64,000 nucleotides of DNA from Ruminococcus sp. (GCA_013911065.1 JACERV010000015.1:47842-111841), one strand, 5' to 3'. Positions 35,886 through 44,160 are shown, numbered from the stretch's first letter. Translations and numbers: made by a program. The notes: generated by a model not told the origin, from the sequence alone.

Positions 35886-36371
35886 CTATACAACCACTTC
35901 GCCATTTCGCAGATTATCAATCAGAGATGATATTTTATCATCGTCGAGACTGCCAAATACAGTATCCCTGATCTTAACTACAGGCCCGATATCACAAGCT
36001 CCTACACAAGGAATGTAGTGGTAAGCGAAAAGACCGTCATCTGTGGTCTTTCCTATAGGTACACCAAGCTTTTTCTCCAGAGATAAAATAACCTCTTCCG
36101 AGCGGGAGAAATGACAGGGTGAACTGTTACAGACTTTCAGGACAAATTTTGCCTGTGGCTTTTCCTTTAACATTGCATAATAACTTACAATTTCATAGAC
36201 CCTGGTTTCCGTCATATGTAACTCCTGTGCTACCAGTGCTGCAGTCTCCTTGTCGATATATCCTTCCTCCGAAGCAAATTGAAGATCAATTAAAATCTCC
36301 AGGATGTTTTCTTGCTCTCCCCCATCCTGATGAATAATTCTAAGCTTTTCATTTCTTTCTCTTATATCCAT
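35886..36371 (-). CDS. NuoE-like [2Fe-2S] subunit of formate dehydrogenase
   Basis: 161 residues with an N-terminal helical bundle and a thioredoxin-like [2Fe-2S] domain. The four Cys ligands fit the NuoE spacing: C-x4-C in KVCNSSPCHF, and C-x3-C in IPCVGACDIGP. It partners NuoF in complex I, HydABC hydrogenases and soluble NAD-dependent FDHs. Starts 20 bases upstream of nuoF-like gene. Good ribosome-binding site (AAAGGA). Confidence 0.94.
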   Translation of the reverse strand: MDIRERNEKLRIIHQDGGEQENILEILIDLQFASEEGYIDKETAALVAQELHMTETRVYEIVSYYAMLKEKPQAKFVLKVCNSSPCHFSRSEEVILSLEKKLGVPIGKTTDDGLFAYHYIPCVGACDIGPVVKIRDTVFGSLDDDKISSLIDNLRNGEVVV

Positions 36372-36415
36372 CGTAATGATCCTTTCTATACTTTGTTCTT
36401 ACCTGTCATTACCTC

Positions 36416-37243
36416 TTAATTCTCTGATGCAGCCTCTGCAGCTTTGGAAAGCACTTTTTTAGTATCAGTGATCTCTTTTTTGCCATACATCAAAAAACAG
36501 GGCAGACCAAATGCCAGAGCTCCTCCCACAGCATTTCCGAGAAAAACAATCACTGTATTCTGCAAGTAAGCCCACCATGTGATAGCAGACTCTCCTGAGA
36601 AGATTGCTGCTGGAATAACGAAAGCATTTGCCACAACGTGCTGGAATCCGATCACTACAAAAACCATAACCGGGAACCATGCTCCCAGAATCTTTCCCGG
36701 ATAATCCTTAGCGCTTGTAGCAAGCCATACCCCCATGCAGACAAAAATATTGCAGCCGATGGCAGAAATAAATGCCACCAATGGCGCATCACCGATACGT
36801 GCGTTTGCAATAGCCATAGTTTTATCGAGAAAAGCACCTTCTGTCATACCTACAACGTGCCCCCAGAAATAAGCAACAAGAATACATCCCACCATATTTC
36901 CCAGCATAACCATAACCCAGTTATAAATCAGATCTATAAAAGAAATTTTTTTCTGAAACATTCCAATAGCCATAGTCATCATGTTACCGGTAGCCAGCTC
37001 TCCTCCTACCAGCACGATTCCTATAAGTCCTATTGGGAAAAGGCAGCCTCCTATTAAAGTGCCGAAACTTCCCCACTCGGCAGGTATAGTTCCTGAACCT
37101 CGTATACAAGCTAAAAAACCCAATGCAATAAATGCACCACCCAAAATAGAAAGTAAAAATAATTTTATAAAAGATAACTCTTTCTTTGCTTTCGCTTTAT
37201 CCCCTAAAATATCTACAACTTCTGTCTGATTAAAAAATCCCAT
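36416..37243 (-). CDS. focA: Formate/nitrite transporter family protein (FocA-like)
   Basis: 275 residues with six membrane segments and FNT motifs: GGCLFPIGLIGIVLVGGELATGNM and NIFVCMGVWLATSAKDYPGKI, and GFQHVVANAFVIPAAI (pore His region). Moves formate across the membrane as anion or acid. Between mobA and nuoE-like genes, so it feeds or drains formate for the dehydrogenase in the same operon. The chain ends in a short charged cytoplasmic tail. Confidence 0.94.
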   Translation of the reverse strand: MGFFNQTEVVDILGDKAKAKKELSFIKLFLLSILGGAFIALGFLACIRGSGTIPAEWGSFGTLIGGCLFPIGLIGIVLVGGELATGNMMTMAIGMFQKKISFIDLIYNWVMVMLGNMVGCILVAYFWGHVVGMTEGAFLDKTMAIANARIGDAPLVAFISAIGCNIFVCMGVWLATSAKDYPGKILGAWFPVMVFVVIGFQHVVANAFVIPAAIFSGESAITWWAYLQNTVIVFLGNAVGGALAFGLPCFLMYGKKEITDTKKVLSKAAEAASEN

Positions 37244-37263
37244 ATGTTTGGCCTCCCATCTAA

Positions 37264-37875
37264 CTAATTTCTTTCATTTTTTGCCGTTTTCTCATTCCAT
37301 TTCTGAACATCTCCCGGTGTATTCAGATTCACGATACTTTTTTTCTCCTCGCCGCTTAAATGATACATTTCAACTTCCAGGGAAGAAAATGCACTGCGGG
37401 GCCTTAGTTCATTCTTTCGAATCTGCTCCTCAAAAACAGGCAGGCAGGATTTATGGTAAAAAGCAAACAAAGGTTCCAATTTTCCTTCATGACTGCACAC
37501 TAAAACCTGTTTCCGCCCAAGTTTCCGGTACATCCGCCCTATAAGACTGACATCCGGTAAAGGCATATCACAAGCCATAGCAAAAATATATTCCGTTTGA
37601 ACCTCCTGCAGCGCAGTACTTATTCCGCCTATAGGGCCCTTTTCAATATAAAGGTCCTCTAAAATGGGAATCTCCTTGAAACCCGTCCGGTCTTCAAACT
37701 TGGCCTTAGTATTGCTGACCAGAACGACTTGTTCAAACAGAATTTGCAGTTCTCTGGCTGTCTGCAACAGCAAATACTGCTCGGCATCCCTCAGAAACGC
37801 TTTATCAAAACCCATTCTCCTGCTTTTTCCGCCGCATAAAACGGCGGCTGTTACATTTTTGATTTTTTCACTCAT
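37264..37875 (-). CDS. mobA: Molybdenum cofactor guanylyltransferase MobA
   Basis: Joins GMP to molybdopterin to form the MGD cofactor used by formate dehydrogenase. The nucleotidyltransferase motif CGGKSRRMGFDKAFL is near the N-terminus; KGPIGGIST and ACDMPLPD (metal-binding Asp) follow. The ATG at 37875 gives 203 aa, the family's usual start, but its ribosome-binding site (GGAG) is 13 nt away. A GTG at 37929 would add 18 residues and overlaps a palindromic operator; the true start is not settled. First gene of the FDH operon. Confidence 0.88.
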   Translation of the reverse strand: MSEKIKNVTAAVLCGGKSRRMGFDKAFLRDAEQYLLLQTARELQILFEQVVLVSNTKAKFEDRTGFKEIPILEDLYIEKGPIGGISTALQEVQTEYIFAMACDMPLPDVSLIGRMYRKLGRKQVLVCSHEGKLEPLFAFYHKSCLPVFEEQIRKNELRPRSAFSSLEVEMYHLSGEEKKSIVNLNTPGDVQKWNEKTAKNERN

Positions 37876-37928
37876 CTTTGAAAGAAATCTCCAATCGTCT
37901 TTTTTGTGAACTCCACCGGCAACGACCA

Positions 37929-37975
37929 CCTAAAAATTTTTTAGGTCATAAGCCTTCAGGCTAAAAAATTTTTAG
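37929..37975. promoter_or_regulatory. Paired palindromic operators upstream of mobA
   Basis: CCTAAAAATTTTTTAGG (37929-37945) and CTAAAAAATTTTTAG (37961-37975) are both perfect odd-length palindromes. Their centres are 31 bp apart, three helical turns, so two bound dimers would lie on one face of the DNA. They lie 50-100 bases upstream of the probable mobA start and in the divergent region before mobB. The regulator is unknown; a molybdate-, formate- or oxygen-responsive factor is inference. Confidence 0.6.
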
Positions 37976-38460
37976 ATTATTTCTTATAATATCATTTCAT
38001 TTAAAATATGTCAACTTTCAATAAATAATCGCGCTTATAAATTTTTATTTTATTTATAATGCACAATTATGACAAATATATCTTTTTTCTTGTTACATTT
38101 TTCTCAATCTTTTTATACATTAACTTTATAATTTTCAGACAATATAAGCAGTTTTCTAACCAAATTATTGTTCATTATATTTTTGCTTAAGCTTTTTAAA
38201 CTAATATGCTCTCACTCACTGCCAAAAAGGAACTACTATACTAATCTAAGAGCAGAACTCTTGTTAAAGAAATCACGCTTTTTAAGGGTTTTCCGGATTC
38301 TCTTCATGTTGAAACTCAGCTCGGAAAGCGTTATAATAAAAGAAATTTTTTATTCCAAGCCATTTTTTTTATGAAAATTTTATAAAGATGGGTTTGTTGT
38401 AAAGCAAAAAATGTTATTTTTATCAAAATAATATGGTGAATTCACAGAACAGGAGTATAT
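37976..38460. other. AT-rich divergent intergenic region mobA/mobB
   Basis: About 485 bases without a believable gene. Short open frames here have no ribosome-binding site and no recognisable product. The stretch must hold the promoters of the leftward FDH operon and the rightward mobB gene, but A/T runs make individual boxes impossible to assign by eye. AGGAG for mobB is at 38450-38454. Confidence 0.6.
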
Positions 38461-39048
38461 ATGAATATAGAAACAAATATAGAAAATACAGAGCTTTTGC
38501 ATGTGAAACATATGGTATTGATTGGGGCCACAGGTCGGAACAGCGGCAAAACAACATTGGCTATTCAGATTATTGATGCCTTTAAAGATAAAATGCCGAT
38601 TGTCGCATTCAAGCTTATTTCTATAAGAAATCACGGTGACATATGTCCCAGGGGAGGACAGGGCTGTGGAATCTGCAAGGGTCTGAAAGGCTGCTTTGAT
38701 ATAAGGGAAGAGAACGGAACTGGTACAAAAGATACAATGCTGCTGAAAAAGGCCGGAGCTCAAAAAGTTTATCTAATCCGGGCCTTTAAAGAAAATATAA
38801 GAGAAGCCCTGGAAGATGCACTAAAGCTTGTGCCGGAGGACGCACTGATTCTATGTGAGTCCAACAGCGCACGCCTGGCAGCGAAACCGGCTCTTTTCGT
38901 TATGATTCAGAGCAGCACAGCCTCCGTTGTAAAACCAACGGCAGAGGCTGTGATGGAATATGCTGATGTAATTCTGCCCCAGGATGAAAAATCTTTTGCT
39001 GAGTTTGTTCACGGCGAACTGTCACAAAAACTCCAAACCGGCTTTTGA
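38461..39048 (+). CDS. MobB-like P-loop GTPase (molybdopterin-guanine dinucleotide synthesis)
   Basis: 195 residues with a Walker A motif GATGRNSGKTT at about 22-32. A Cys cluster follows (CPRGGQGCGICKGLKGC), unusual in MobB and perhaps a metal site. The later ILCESNSARL resembles the MobB 'vEG' segment. Divergent from the mobA-focA-FDH operon, which supports a molybdenum-cofactor role. It could instead be a distinct metallochaperone GTPase; the Cys-rich insert is the reason for doubt. Confidence 0.7.
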   Translation: MNIETNIENTELLHVKHMVLIGATGRNSGKTTLAIQIIDAFKDKMPIVAFKLISIRNHGDICPRGGQGCGICKGLKGCFDIREENGTGTKDTMLLKKAGAQKVYLIRAFKENIREALEDALKLVPEDALILCESNSARLAAKPALFVMIQSSTASVVKPTAEAVMEYADVILPQDEKSFAEFVHGELSQKLQTGF

Positions 39049-39054
39049 CAGAAA

Positions 39055-39092
39055 AAAGGGCACTCTTCACCTAACAGAAGTGCCCTTTATTT
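39055..39092 (+). terminator. Terminator of the mobB-like gene
   Basis: AAAGGGCACT-N14-AGTGCCCTTT followed by ATTT. The 10-bp stem lies directly after the stop codon. Confidence 0.85.
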
Positions 39093-39468
39093 ACAGAATG
39101 CTGCACTATTCCACAACAGCCGTTTTTGCTGCTGTCTTTTCCCAATTCTTAAACTTAACCTCTAAACTCTATGGCTGCATTGCTCAGCCCTCTTCTGCCT
39201 GTTATCACAAACTTTTACCTTTTATAACTGCCATTATAGCGCCAAAAGTATCCTATATCTAATGCCTGTTTTTCCCAACCTATTATACGCATTTTTTATT
39301 CCCTGTAAGTAAAAAAGCGAATATTTAGAAATGCATTGTGAAAAACTATCAATCATTATTAATATTGCGCGGATTATTTGTAAAATATGCCCACATCTTG
39401 CAACAATGATGTTGCAGAAAGATGAGATTTTCCTAATTCCTTTGCCGTGGTAACATGAACTCATACCA
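39093..39468. other. Intergenic region before the aldolase gene
   Basis: About 375 bases between the mobB-like terminator and the two-hairpin repeat. No gene, tRNA or riboswitch fold is recognised. A small imperfect hairpin, CATCTTGCAAC...GTTGCAGAAAGATG, lies at about 39393-39424. The promoter of the aldolase gene is presumably here. Confidence 0.5.
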
Positions 39469-39525
39469 TATTGAACGTTAGTAGTTCAATAAGTATATCT
39501 TCTTGAACATTAGTAGTTCAAGAAG
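39469..39525. repeat. Two-hairpin palindrome C of the TTGAAC family
   Basis: TATTGAAC-GTTAGTA-GTTCAATA (39469-39491) and CTTCTTGAAC-ATTAGTA-GTTCAAGAAG (39499-39525). Both have a 7-nt spacer with the shared core TTAGTA. The pair lies 10 bases before the aldolase ribosome-binding site, so it is in the 5' leader or overlaps the promoter. It could act as an operator, a leader hairpin or a mobile repeat. Confidence 0.85.
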
Positions 39526-39548
39526 TACGAACAAAAGGAGGTAAGAAG

Positions 39549-40166
39549 ATGAGACTATCACCAGTCACAATGATCCTTCGGGGTTATACCTATGAACAGG
39601 TACGATGTGTGGCAGAAGTATTACTGGACAGCAAATATATCTGCAATATGGAAATCACTTTGAATACAGAGGGTGCATATGAAACCATTAAAAAAATCGC
39701 AGATGAATTTCAAGGCAGGCTCAATATTGGAGCAGGAACAGTCCAGACTTATGATGAGCTGCTAAAAGCAGTCGAAGCGGGAGCCAAATTTGTACTGTCC
39801 CCTCGAATGATGACAAAGGACATGCTATACTACTGTAAAACAAATGGCATCATATCTGTTCCGGGGGCATTTACACCATCTGAAATTGCAGAATCCTTTA
39901 CAGATGGGGCAGATATTGTAAAAGTATTCCCCGCGAATGAGGTAAGCCTAAGTTACGCAAAAAAAGTGTGTGAACCTATGGGTGACCTGCCGCTTATGGC
40001 TGTCGGCGGAATCAGCCGGGACAATGTAAAAGAGGCATTGGAATCCGGTTATCAGTATGTAGGGACAGCCGGAGGACTTTTTAAGAAAGAAGACATTGTT
40101 TCTTTAAACAAAGAGAACCTGATGGAAAGCCTTGCTCAATTTGAGGAGCAGTTAAGGTGTGATTGA
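39549..40166 (+). CDS. KDPG/KHG-type aldolase
   Basis: 205-residue class I aldolase of the Eda family. The Schiff-base lysine is in ADIVKVFPA; the general base Glu is in MEITLNTEGA; LNIGAGTV and VGGISRDNV form the phosphate/substrate pocket. Cleaves 2-keto-3-deoxy-6-phosphogluconate or 2-keto-4-hydroxyglutarate to pyruvate plus an aldehyde. Directly upstream of a PTS regulator and fructose-family PTS genes; no KDG kinase or dehydratase is beside it. Confidence 0.9.
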   Translation: MRLSPVTMILRGYTYEQVRCVAEVLLDSKYICNMEITLNTEGAYETIKKIADEFQGRLNIGAGTVQTYDELLKAVEAGAKFVLSPRMMTKDMLYYCKTNGIISVPGAFTPSEIAESFTDGADIVKVFPANEVSLSYAKKVCEPMGDLPLMAVGGISRDNVKEALESGYQYVGTAGGLFKKEDIVSLNKENLMESLAQFEEQLRCD

Positions 40167-40210
40167 TTATCCAGCTCACCCTAGGTCCAGCATATAGAAA
40201 CATCCATGTG

Positions 40211-40283
40211 ACTAAGGCGTGAAAGAACCCCGCCCAAGTCCACAGGATGTACTTTGTAACTAAGGCTTGAAAAAACCAAGCCT
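40211..40283 (+). repeat. Tandem pair of small covarying hairpins
   Basis: Unit 1 (40211-40235) and unit 2 (40259-40283) are offset by 48 bases and match at 20 of 25 positions, sharing ACTAAGGC-TGAAA-AACC-GCC. Unit 2 folds as AGGCTTG-AAAAAAC-CAAGCCT, a perfect 7-bp stem. In unit 1 the T-A pair becomes G-C, keeping the fold, with a mismatch at the next position. They sit between the aldolase stop and palindrome D, ahead of the PTS regulator. Confidence 0.65.
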
Positions 40284-40285
40284 AC

Positions 40286-40312
40286 CTTATTGAACATTAG
40301 TAGTTCAATAAG
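40286..40312. repeat. Palindrome D of the TTGAAC family
   Basis: CTTATTGAAC-ATTAGTA-GTTCAATAAG, a perfect 10-bp inverted repeat with the 7-nt spacer ATTAGTA, identical to the spacer of the second hairpin of palindrome C. It ends 30 bases before the GTG start of the PTS regulator. Confidence 0.85.
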
Positions 40313-40342
40313 TATGAGTAACATAAGCAGGAGGCAGTTTTA

Positions 40343-42268
40343 GTGAAAGTTGCATTGAGGCAAAAAAAGCTTTTAGAAATGTTCAAATATACATCCGGGT
40401 ATATGACAGTTGAGTATCTGTCTAAGGAACTTCAGGTTTCAAAACGGACAATACACAGCGACCTGCAGCGGCTGGAATCAAAAGGGATTTCTTTTGAGAA
40501 AAAGCCTGGTGTGGGAATCCGTTTACGTTCTGCAGCATTTGAGCAGGAATCGGCAGATCTGGACCCTTTCAGCCCTGAGTACCGCAGGAAGCAGTTAATA
40601 AAGGAACTGCTGTTTCTGGGAAAGACAATTACGTACCAGTCATTTTCCGAAAGATTTATGGTCAGCCCCAGCTCAATTATTGCAGATGTAAACCATATCA
40701 AAAAATATATTTTGAATGATTCCTGCGCAGAGCTTATTGGGGCCGAAAACGGGACTCTGCTTCAAGGAAGCGAGGCACAGTGGCAGAAAACGATGATTGC
40801 CTGTAATGAATATCTGCTGAAAAATGCTGGTTTAAGTTTCCGCGAAGAAAAAGGACGCGATTTATTGTGCGAATTTTATAATCCCGAGCTGGTTGAGGCC
40901 TGTTACCATATCACTAGCTCTTTGCGGGAATACAATATTTATTATGTAGCGGATTACTATCTCTCAAATGTATTTAACGTACTTCTTGTTTTAGTGCAGC
41001 GGCTGAGTGAGCATCATCATCACATCATGGAACACAATGAATTTTATTCTGACCAAATTATGACCCTGATGTGCTATACAATTGCCAAAGATCTTCTGGA
41101 ACTCGTTACGAAAAATCAGGATATTACATTTGAAACCAGCGATATTTATTTTCTGTCTATATATTTAAAAGCAAACCGAATCACTTTCAAAACAACGGCT
41201 ACTAATTTGGGTTCGCGGTTTGAAAAAATCGTGAGGGACATGATAGACAGGATGTCAAGCTGTGCTAATGTGGACCTGCAAAATGACAATGAACTATATG
41301 AGAACATCTGTCTTCACCTGATTCCCATGATCCATCGGCTGACAAATAATATTTATGTCGAGAATCCGATGCTGGATGAAATCAAAAAGGAATTCCGCCT
41401 GATGTTTGAATTGACATGGTTAGTTGTGGATTCTCTGACCAAAGAGCTGAACATCGCCATGACTGAAGATGAAGTTGGATTTCTAATGCTGCATTTTCAA
41501 AATGCTTTGGAAAAACAAAAGAAGAGCAAACGAATCCTCGTTGTCTGCCCAAACGGAATTGCAACTTCTACATTAATTGCAAACAGAATCAGGGGAGTGC
41601 TCCCGCCGCTGGATATCATTGAGGTTGCTTCGTTAGAGGAAGTGGAGACATTTGAATATTCTAATATAGATTTCATTGTATCTACAGTACCGCTAAATGT
41701 GAAAGATGTATTGGTTGTAGTTGTTTCAATGCTTCTAAATAAGAAGGACCTGGAGCAAATTGAAAAAGTATACAAAAGCAAATTACCGCTTCCTGTAGAA
41801 AGCGGCCAGAACTTTAAGAATAAAGAGTTAGAAAAATATCTAAACAGGGAACATATCTTCTTCCATAAAGGGAAGTGCACGCAGGAAGAAGTCATTCAAA
41901 CCGTCTGCAAAAAATTAGAACAGGACGGTATGGTGGAAAGTGGTTTTCAGGAATCTATTTTTGAAAGAGAGAACGAAGGCGGAACCGACAATGCATTCGG
42001 CGGCGCCCTCCCTCACGGGGCGGTGTCAACAGTAAAGCAGACCTGTCTGGCAGTCTGGGTGAACGATGAGCCGATAAAATGGACCAAGTACAAAGTGAAG
42101 GTAATTGTATTTTTCGCACTTTCAGAAAAAGATATGAAAAATACTAAGAAGGTACTTGAAAATGGTTTCTCCATGATAAAATCAAAAGAAATTATAGAAA
42201 AGCTTTCCGCTGCTAAAACAACAGAACAACTAATTACACATATAGCCGGAGGAATAAACGTTGATTAA
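40343..42268 (+). CDS. PTS-regulated transcriptional activator (MtlR/BglG-type, HTH-PRD-EIIB-EIIA)
   Basis: 641 residues from a GTG start (AGGAGG 8 nt upstream). Order: helix-turn-helix at about 1-65 (TVEYLSKELQVSKRTIHSDLQRLESKG), a second HTH-like region, two PTS regulation domains (about 180-390), an EIIB-like domain at about 400-490 with Cys in VVCPNGIATST, and a C-terminal EIIA-like domain with His in ALPHGAVSTV. Phosphorylation by the PTS would switch it. It overlaps the next gene, EIIA, so it activates the PTS it is encoded with. Target DNA may be the nearby TTGAAC palindromes (inference). Confidence 0.92.
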   Translation: MKVALRQKKLLEMFKYTSGYMTVEYLSKELQVSKRTIHSDLQRLESKGISFEKKPGVGIRLRSAAFEQESADLDPFSPEYRRKQLIKELLFLGKTITYQSFSERFMVSPSSIIADVNHIKKYILNDSCAELIGAENGTLLQGSEAQWQKTMIACNEYLLKNAGLSFREEKGRDLLCEFYNPELVEACYHITSSLREYNIYYVADYYLSNVFNVLLVLVQRLSEHHHHIMEHNEFYSDQIMTLMCYTIAKDLLELVTKNQDITFETSDIYFLSIYLKANRITFKTTATNLGSRFEKIVRDMIDRMSSCANVDLQNDNELYENICLHLIPMIHRLTNNIYVENPMLDEIKKEFRLMFELTWLVVDSLTKELNIAMTEDEVGFLMLHFQNALEKQKKSKRILVVCPNGIATSTLIANRIRGVLPPLDIIEVASLEEVETFEYSNIDFIVSTVPLNVKDVLVVVVSMLLNKKDLEQIEKVYKSKLPLPVESGQNFKNKELEKYLNREHIFFHKGKCTQEEVIQTVCKKLEQDGMVESGFQESIFERENEGGTDNAFGGALPHGAVSTVKQTCLAVWVNDEPIKWTKYKVKVIVFFALSEKDMKNTKKVLENGFSMIKSKEIIEKLSAAKTTEQLITHIAGGINVD

Positions 42269-42713
42269 GAAAGAGCTAATATTTTTAGATATTGATGTTA
42301 CTGATAGAGATTCTGCATTACGCCTGATTATTGATAGGGCAGATGCGCTGGGTCTTTTAAATAATAAAGAGACATACCAAAAGGCAGTAGAAGCCCGGGA
42401 AGAAACGATGCCTACATCTGTAGGCTTTCAAGTAGCAATACCACACGGAAAAAGTAACGGAGTGAAAGAGCCATTTGTCGCATTTTTAAGAACGAAAGAA
42501 GAGTTTTCATGGGATGTTAGAAGTGAAAACTTAGTTAATCTGGTATTTTTGATTGGCGTACCGGAGGCCAGTGCCGGGAATTTACATTTACAATTTCTAT
42601 CTGAAATCAGCAAAAAGCTGATAGATGACAATTTCAGAGAAGAATTGGGAACGGCGGAATCCAGTGAAGAAATTTACAAATTAATGAACGATATTAATGA
42701 AAAAGTGAGGTAA
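42261..42713 (+). CDS. PTS fructose-family EIIA component
   Basis: 150 residues from a TTG start (GGAGG upstream), overlapping the regulator's end by 8 bases. The phospho-accepting His lies in FQVAIPHGKSNGVKEP, the standard EIIA-Fru signature, and TMPTSVGF precedes it. Receives phosphate from HPr and passes it to the separate EIIB. Confidence 0.93.
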   Translation: MIKKELIFLDIDVTDRDSALRLIIDRADALGLLNNKETYQKAVEAREETMPTSVGFQVAIPHGKSNGVKEPFVAFLRTKEEFSWDVRSENLVNLVFLIGVPEASAGNLHLQFLSEISKKLIDDNFREELGTAESSEEIYKLMNDINEKVR

Positions 42714-42718
42714 ATATT

Positions 42719-43033
42719 ATGAAAATTATTGGAATTACAGCTTGCCCAACAGGAATCGCGCATACATATATGGCGCAGGAGTGCTTAGAACGGGAATGCA
42801 AAAAAAGAGGTTTTGAGGTAAAGATTGAGACTCAGGGTGGACTTGGAATAGAGAATGAACTGACTGAGGAAGATGTAGCCAGTGCAGACGTAGTCATTCT
42901 TGCAGTCAGTGTTGTAATTGAGGGAGAAGAACGATTTGAAGGAAAACCTATTATCAATACAGATGTTGATGAAGCAATCTCAAAGGTTGCACAGTTAGTA
43001 GATCGTGCAGTAGCTTTGGCGGAGGGAAAATAA
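42719..43033 (+). CDS. PTS fructose-family EIIB component
   Basis: 104 residues, starting MKIIGITACPTGIAHTYMAQ. Cys9 in ACPTGIAHT is the phosphorylated residue. It is a stand-alone domain, unlike the EIIBC fusions of FruA, and directly abuts EIIC. Confidence 0.95.
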   Translation: MKIIGITACPTGIAHTYMAQECLERECKKRGFEVKIETQGGLGIENELTEEDVASADVVILAVSVVIEGEERFEGKPIINTDVDEAISKVAQLVDRAVALAEGK

Positions 43034-44092
43034 ATGAAAAAGTTTTTAAAGGAATTACAAAAGCATCTGCTTAGCGGTGTCTCCTTCATGATGCCTATTG
43101 TAGTTGCAGGCGGGGTACTTCTGGCAATTTCGTTGCTGGGAGCACAGCAGACAGAAACCGGGCTGGTGCCTAATGGTGCATTGATGACATATTTGAACCA
43201 ATTAGGAAAAGCGGGTATGACTTTAATGATTCCGGTATTCTCCGGTTACATTGCATATTCCGTTTCCGGTAAACCGGGTCTGACTCCAGGATTTATTCTT
43301 GGATATATTGCCAACAGTGCAATCGTAATTAATGGAAATGAAGTAAAATCCGGTTTTCTCGGAGCCTTATTGCTGGGTCTTCTTGCAGGATATATGGTCA
43401 AGTGGATGAAGGGGCTGAATGTTGGGAAAGCGTTCCGTTCTATCATGCCAATCATTGTCATTCCGGTTACTACAGTACTTGTTATAGGTTTTGCTTACTA
43501 TTTCATCATAGCAATCCCGATTTCCTTCTTAATGACAGCATTGACTGATTTTATGACCAATCTAAATGGGACAAGTTCCTATGGAATGGCAGTCTTTATG
43601 GGAATCTTTGCAGAGATTGATTTTGGCGGACCTGTGACAAAAGCAGTTTCCATGTTTACACTTGCTCTGATTAATGAAGGAGTTATGGGACCGAATGGTA
43701 TATTCAGAATCTTAGTTGCAGTACCTCCGATTGGAATTTTCCTTTCCACATTTATTGCAAAGAACAAATATACTCCTGAAGAAAGAGAAAATGGTGTTGC
43801 TGTCGGCATCATGGGATGCCTGGGAATTACGGAAGGTGCAATTCCTTACGCACTGAAAGATCCGAAGGCAGTTTATCCCGCAACCATTATCGGAAATGTG
43901 GTCGGTGCCATTATAGGAACAATTGGGTCTGTTACCTGCCCCGTCCCTCATGGTGGATTTATCGTACTTCCCGTTGTCGGAAACAGGATTTGGTTCGTAA
44001 TAGCTATTCTGGCTGGTTCAATCGTAACAGCCTTGATGCTGAAAATATTGAAAAAACCGCTGCCGGAAGAAAAAAGCGCGGAAACGGCGTAG
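43034..44092 (+). CDS. PTS fructose-family EIIC permease
   Basis: 352 residues with about nine membrane segments and the EIIC-Fru features SYGMAVFMGIFAEIDFGGPVTKA and GCLGITEGAIPYALKDP. Imports and, with EIIA/EIIB, phosphorylates a sugar or sugar acid. Abuts EIIB (the ATG follows the stop immediately). Genetic linkage to a KDPG-type aldolase suggests a substrate that ends as a 2-keto-3-deoxy sugar acid phosphate; substrate not proven. Confidence 0.93.
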   Translation: MKKFLKELQKHLLSGVSFMMPIVVAGGVLLAISLLGAQQTETGLVPNGALMTYLNQLGKAGMTLMIPVFSGYIAYSVSGKPGLTPGFILGYIANSAIVINGNEVKSGFLGALLLGLLAGYMVKWMKGLNVGKAFRSIMPIIVIPVTTVLVIGFAYYFIIAIPISFLMTALTDFMTNLNGTSSYGMAVFMGIFAEIDFGGPVTKAVSMFTLALINEGVMGPNGIFRILVAVPPIGIFLSTFIAKNKYTPEERENGVAVGIMGCLGITEGAIPYALKDPKAVYPATIIGNVVGAIIGTIGSVTCPVPHGGFIVLPVVGNRIWFVIAILAGSIVTALMLKILKKPLPEEKSAETA

Positions 44093-44102
44093 GTAAAAAT
44101 TA

Positions 44103-44146
44103 AAAAGGTCTCCTAGGATAAAACCAATAATCATAGGAGATCTTTT
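44103..44146. terminator. Bidirectional terminator between PTS and ABC operons
   Basis: AAAAGGTCTCCTA...TAGGAGATCTTTT with U-rich ends on both strands, placed between the convergent EIIC and ABC permease genes. One G/T offset is present in the stem. Confidence 0.8.
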
Positions 44147-44160
44147 TATTATGCCGGCCT

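Noticed and set aside
38168..38374. Open frame in the mobA/mobB gap
   Set aside because: No ribosome-binding site, composition typical of AT-rich non-coding sequence.
40211..40312. CRISPR-like repeat array before the PTS regulator
   Set aside because: Only two units of one repeat and one of another, no regular spacers, no cas genes in the window.
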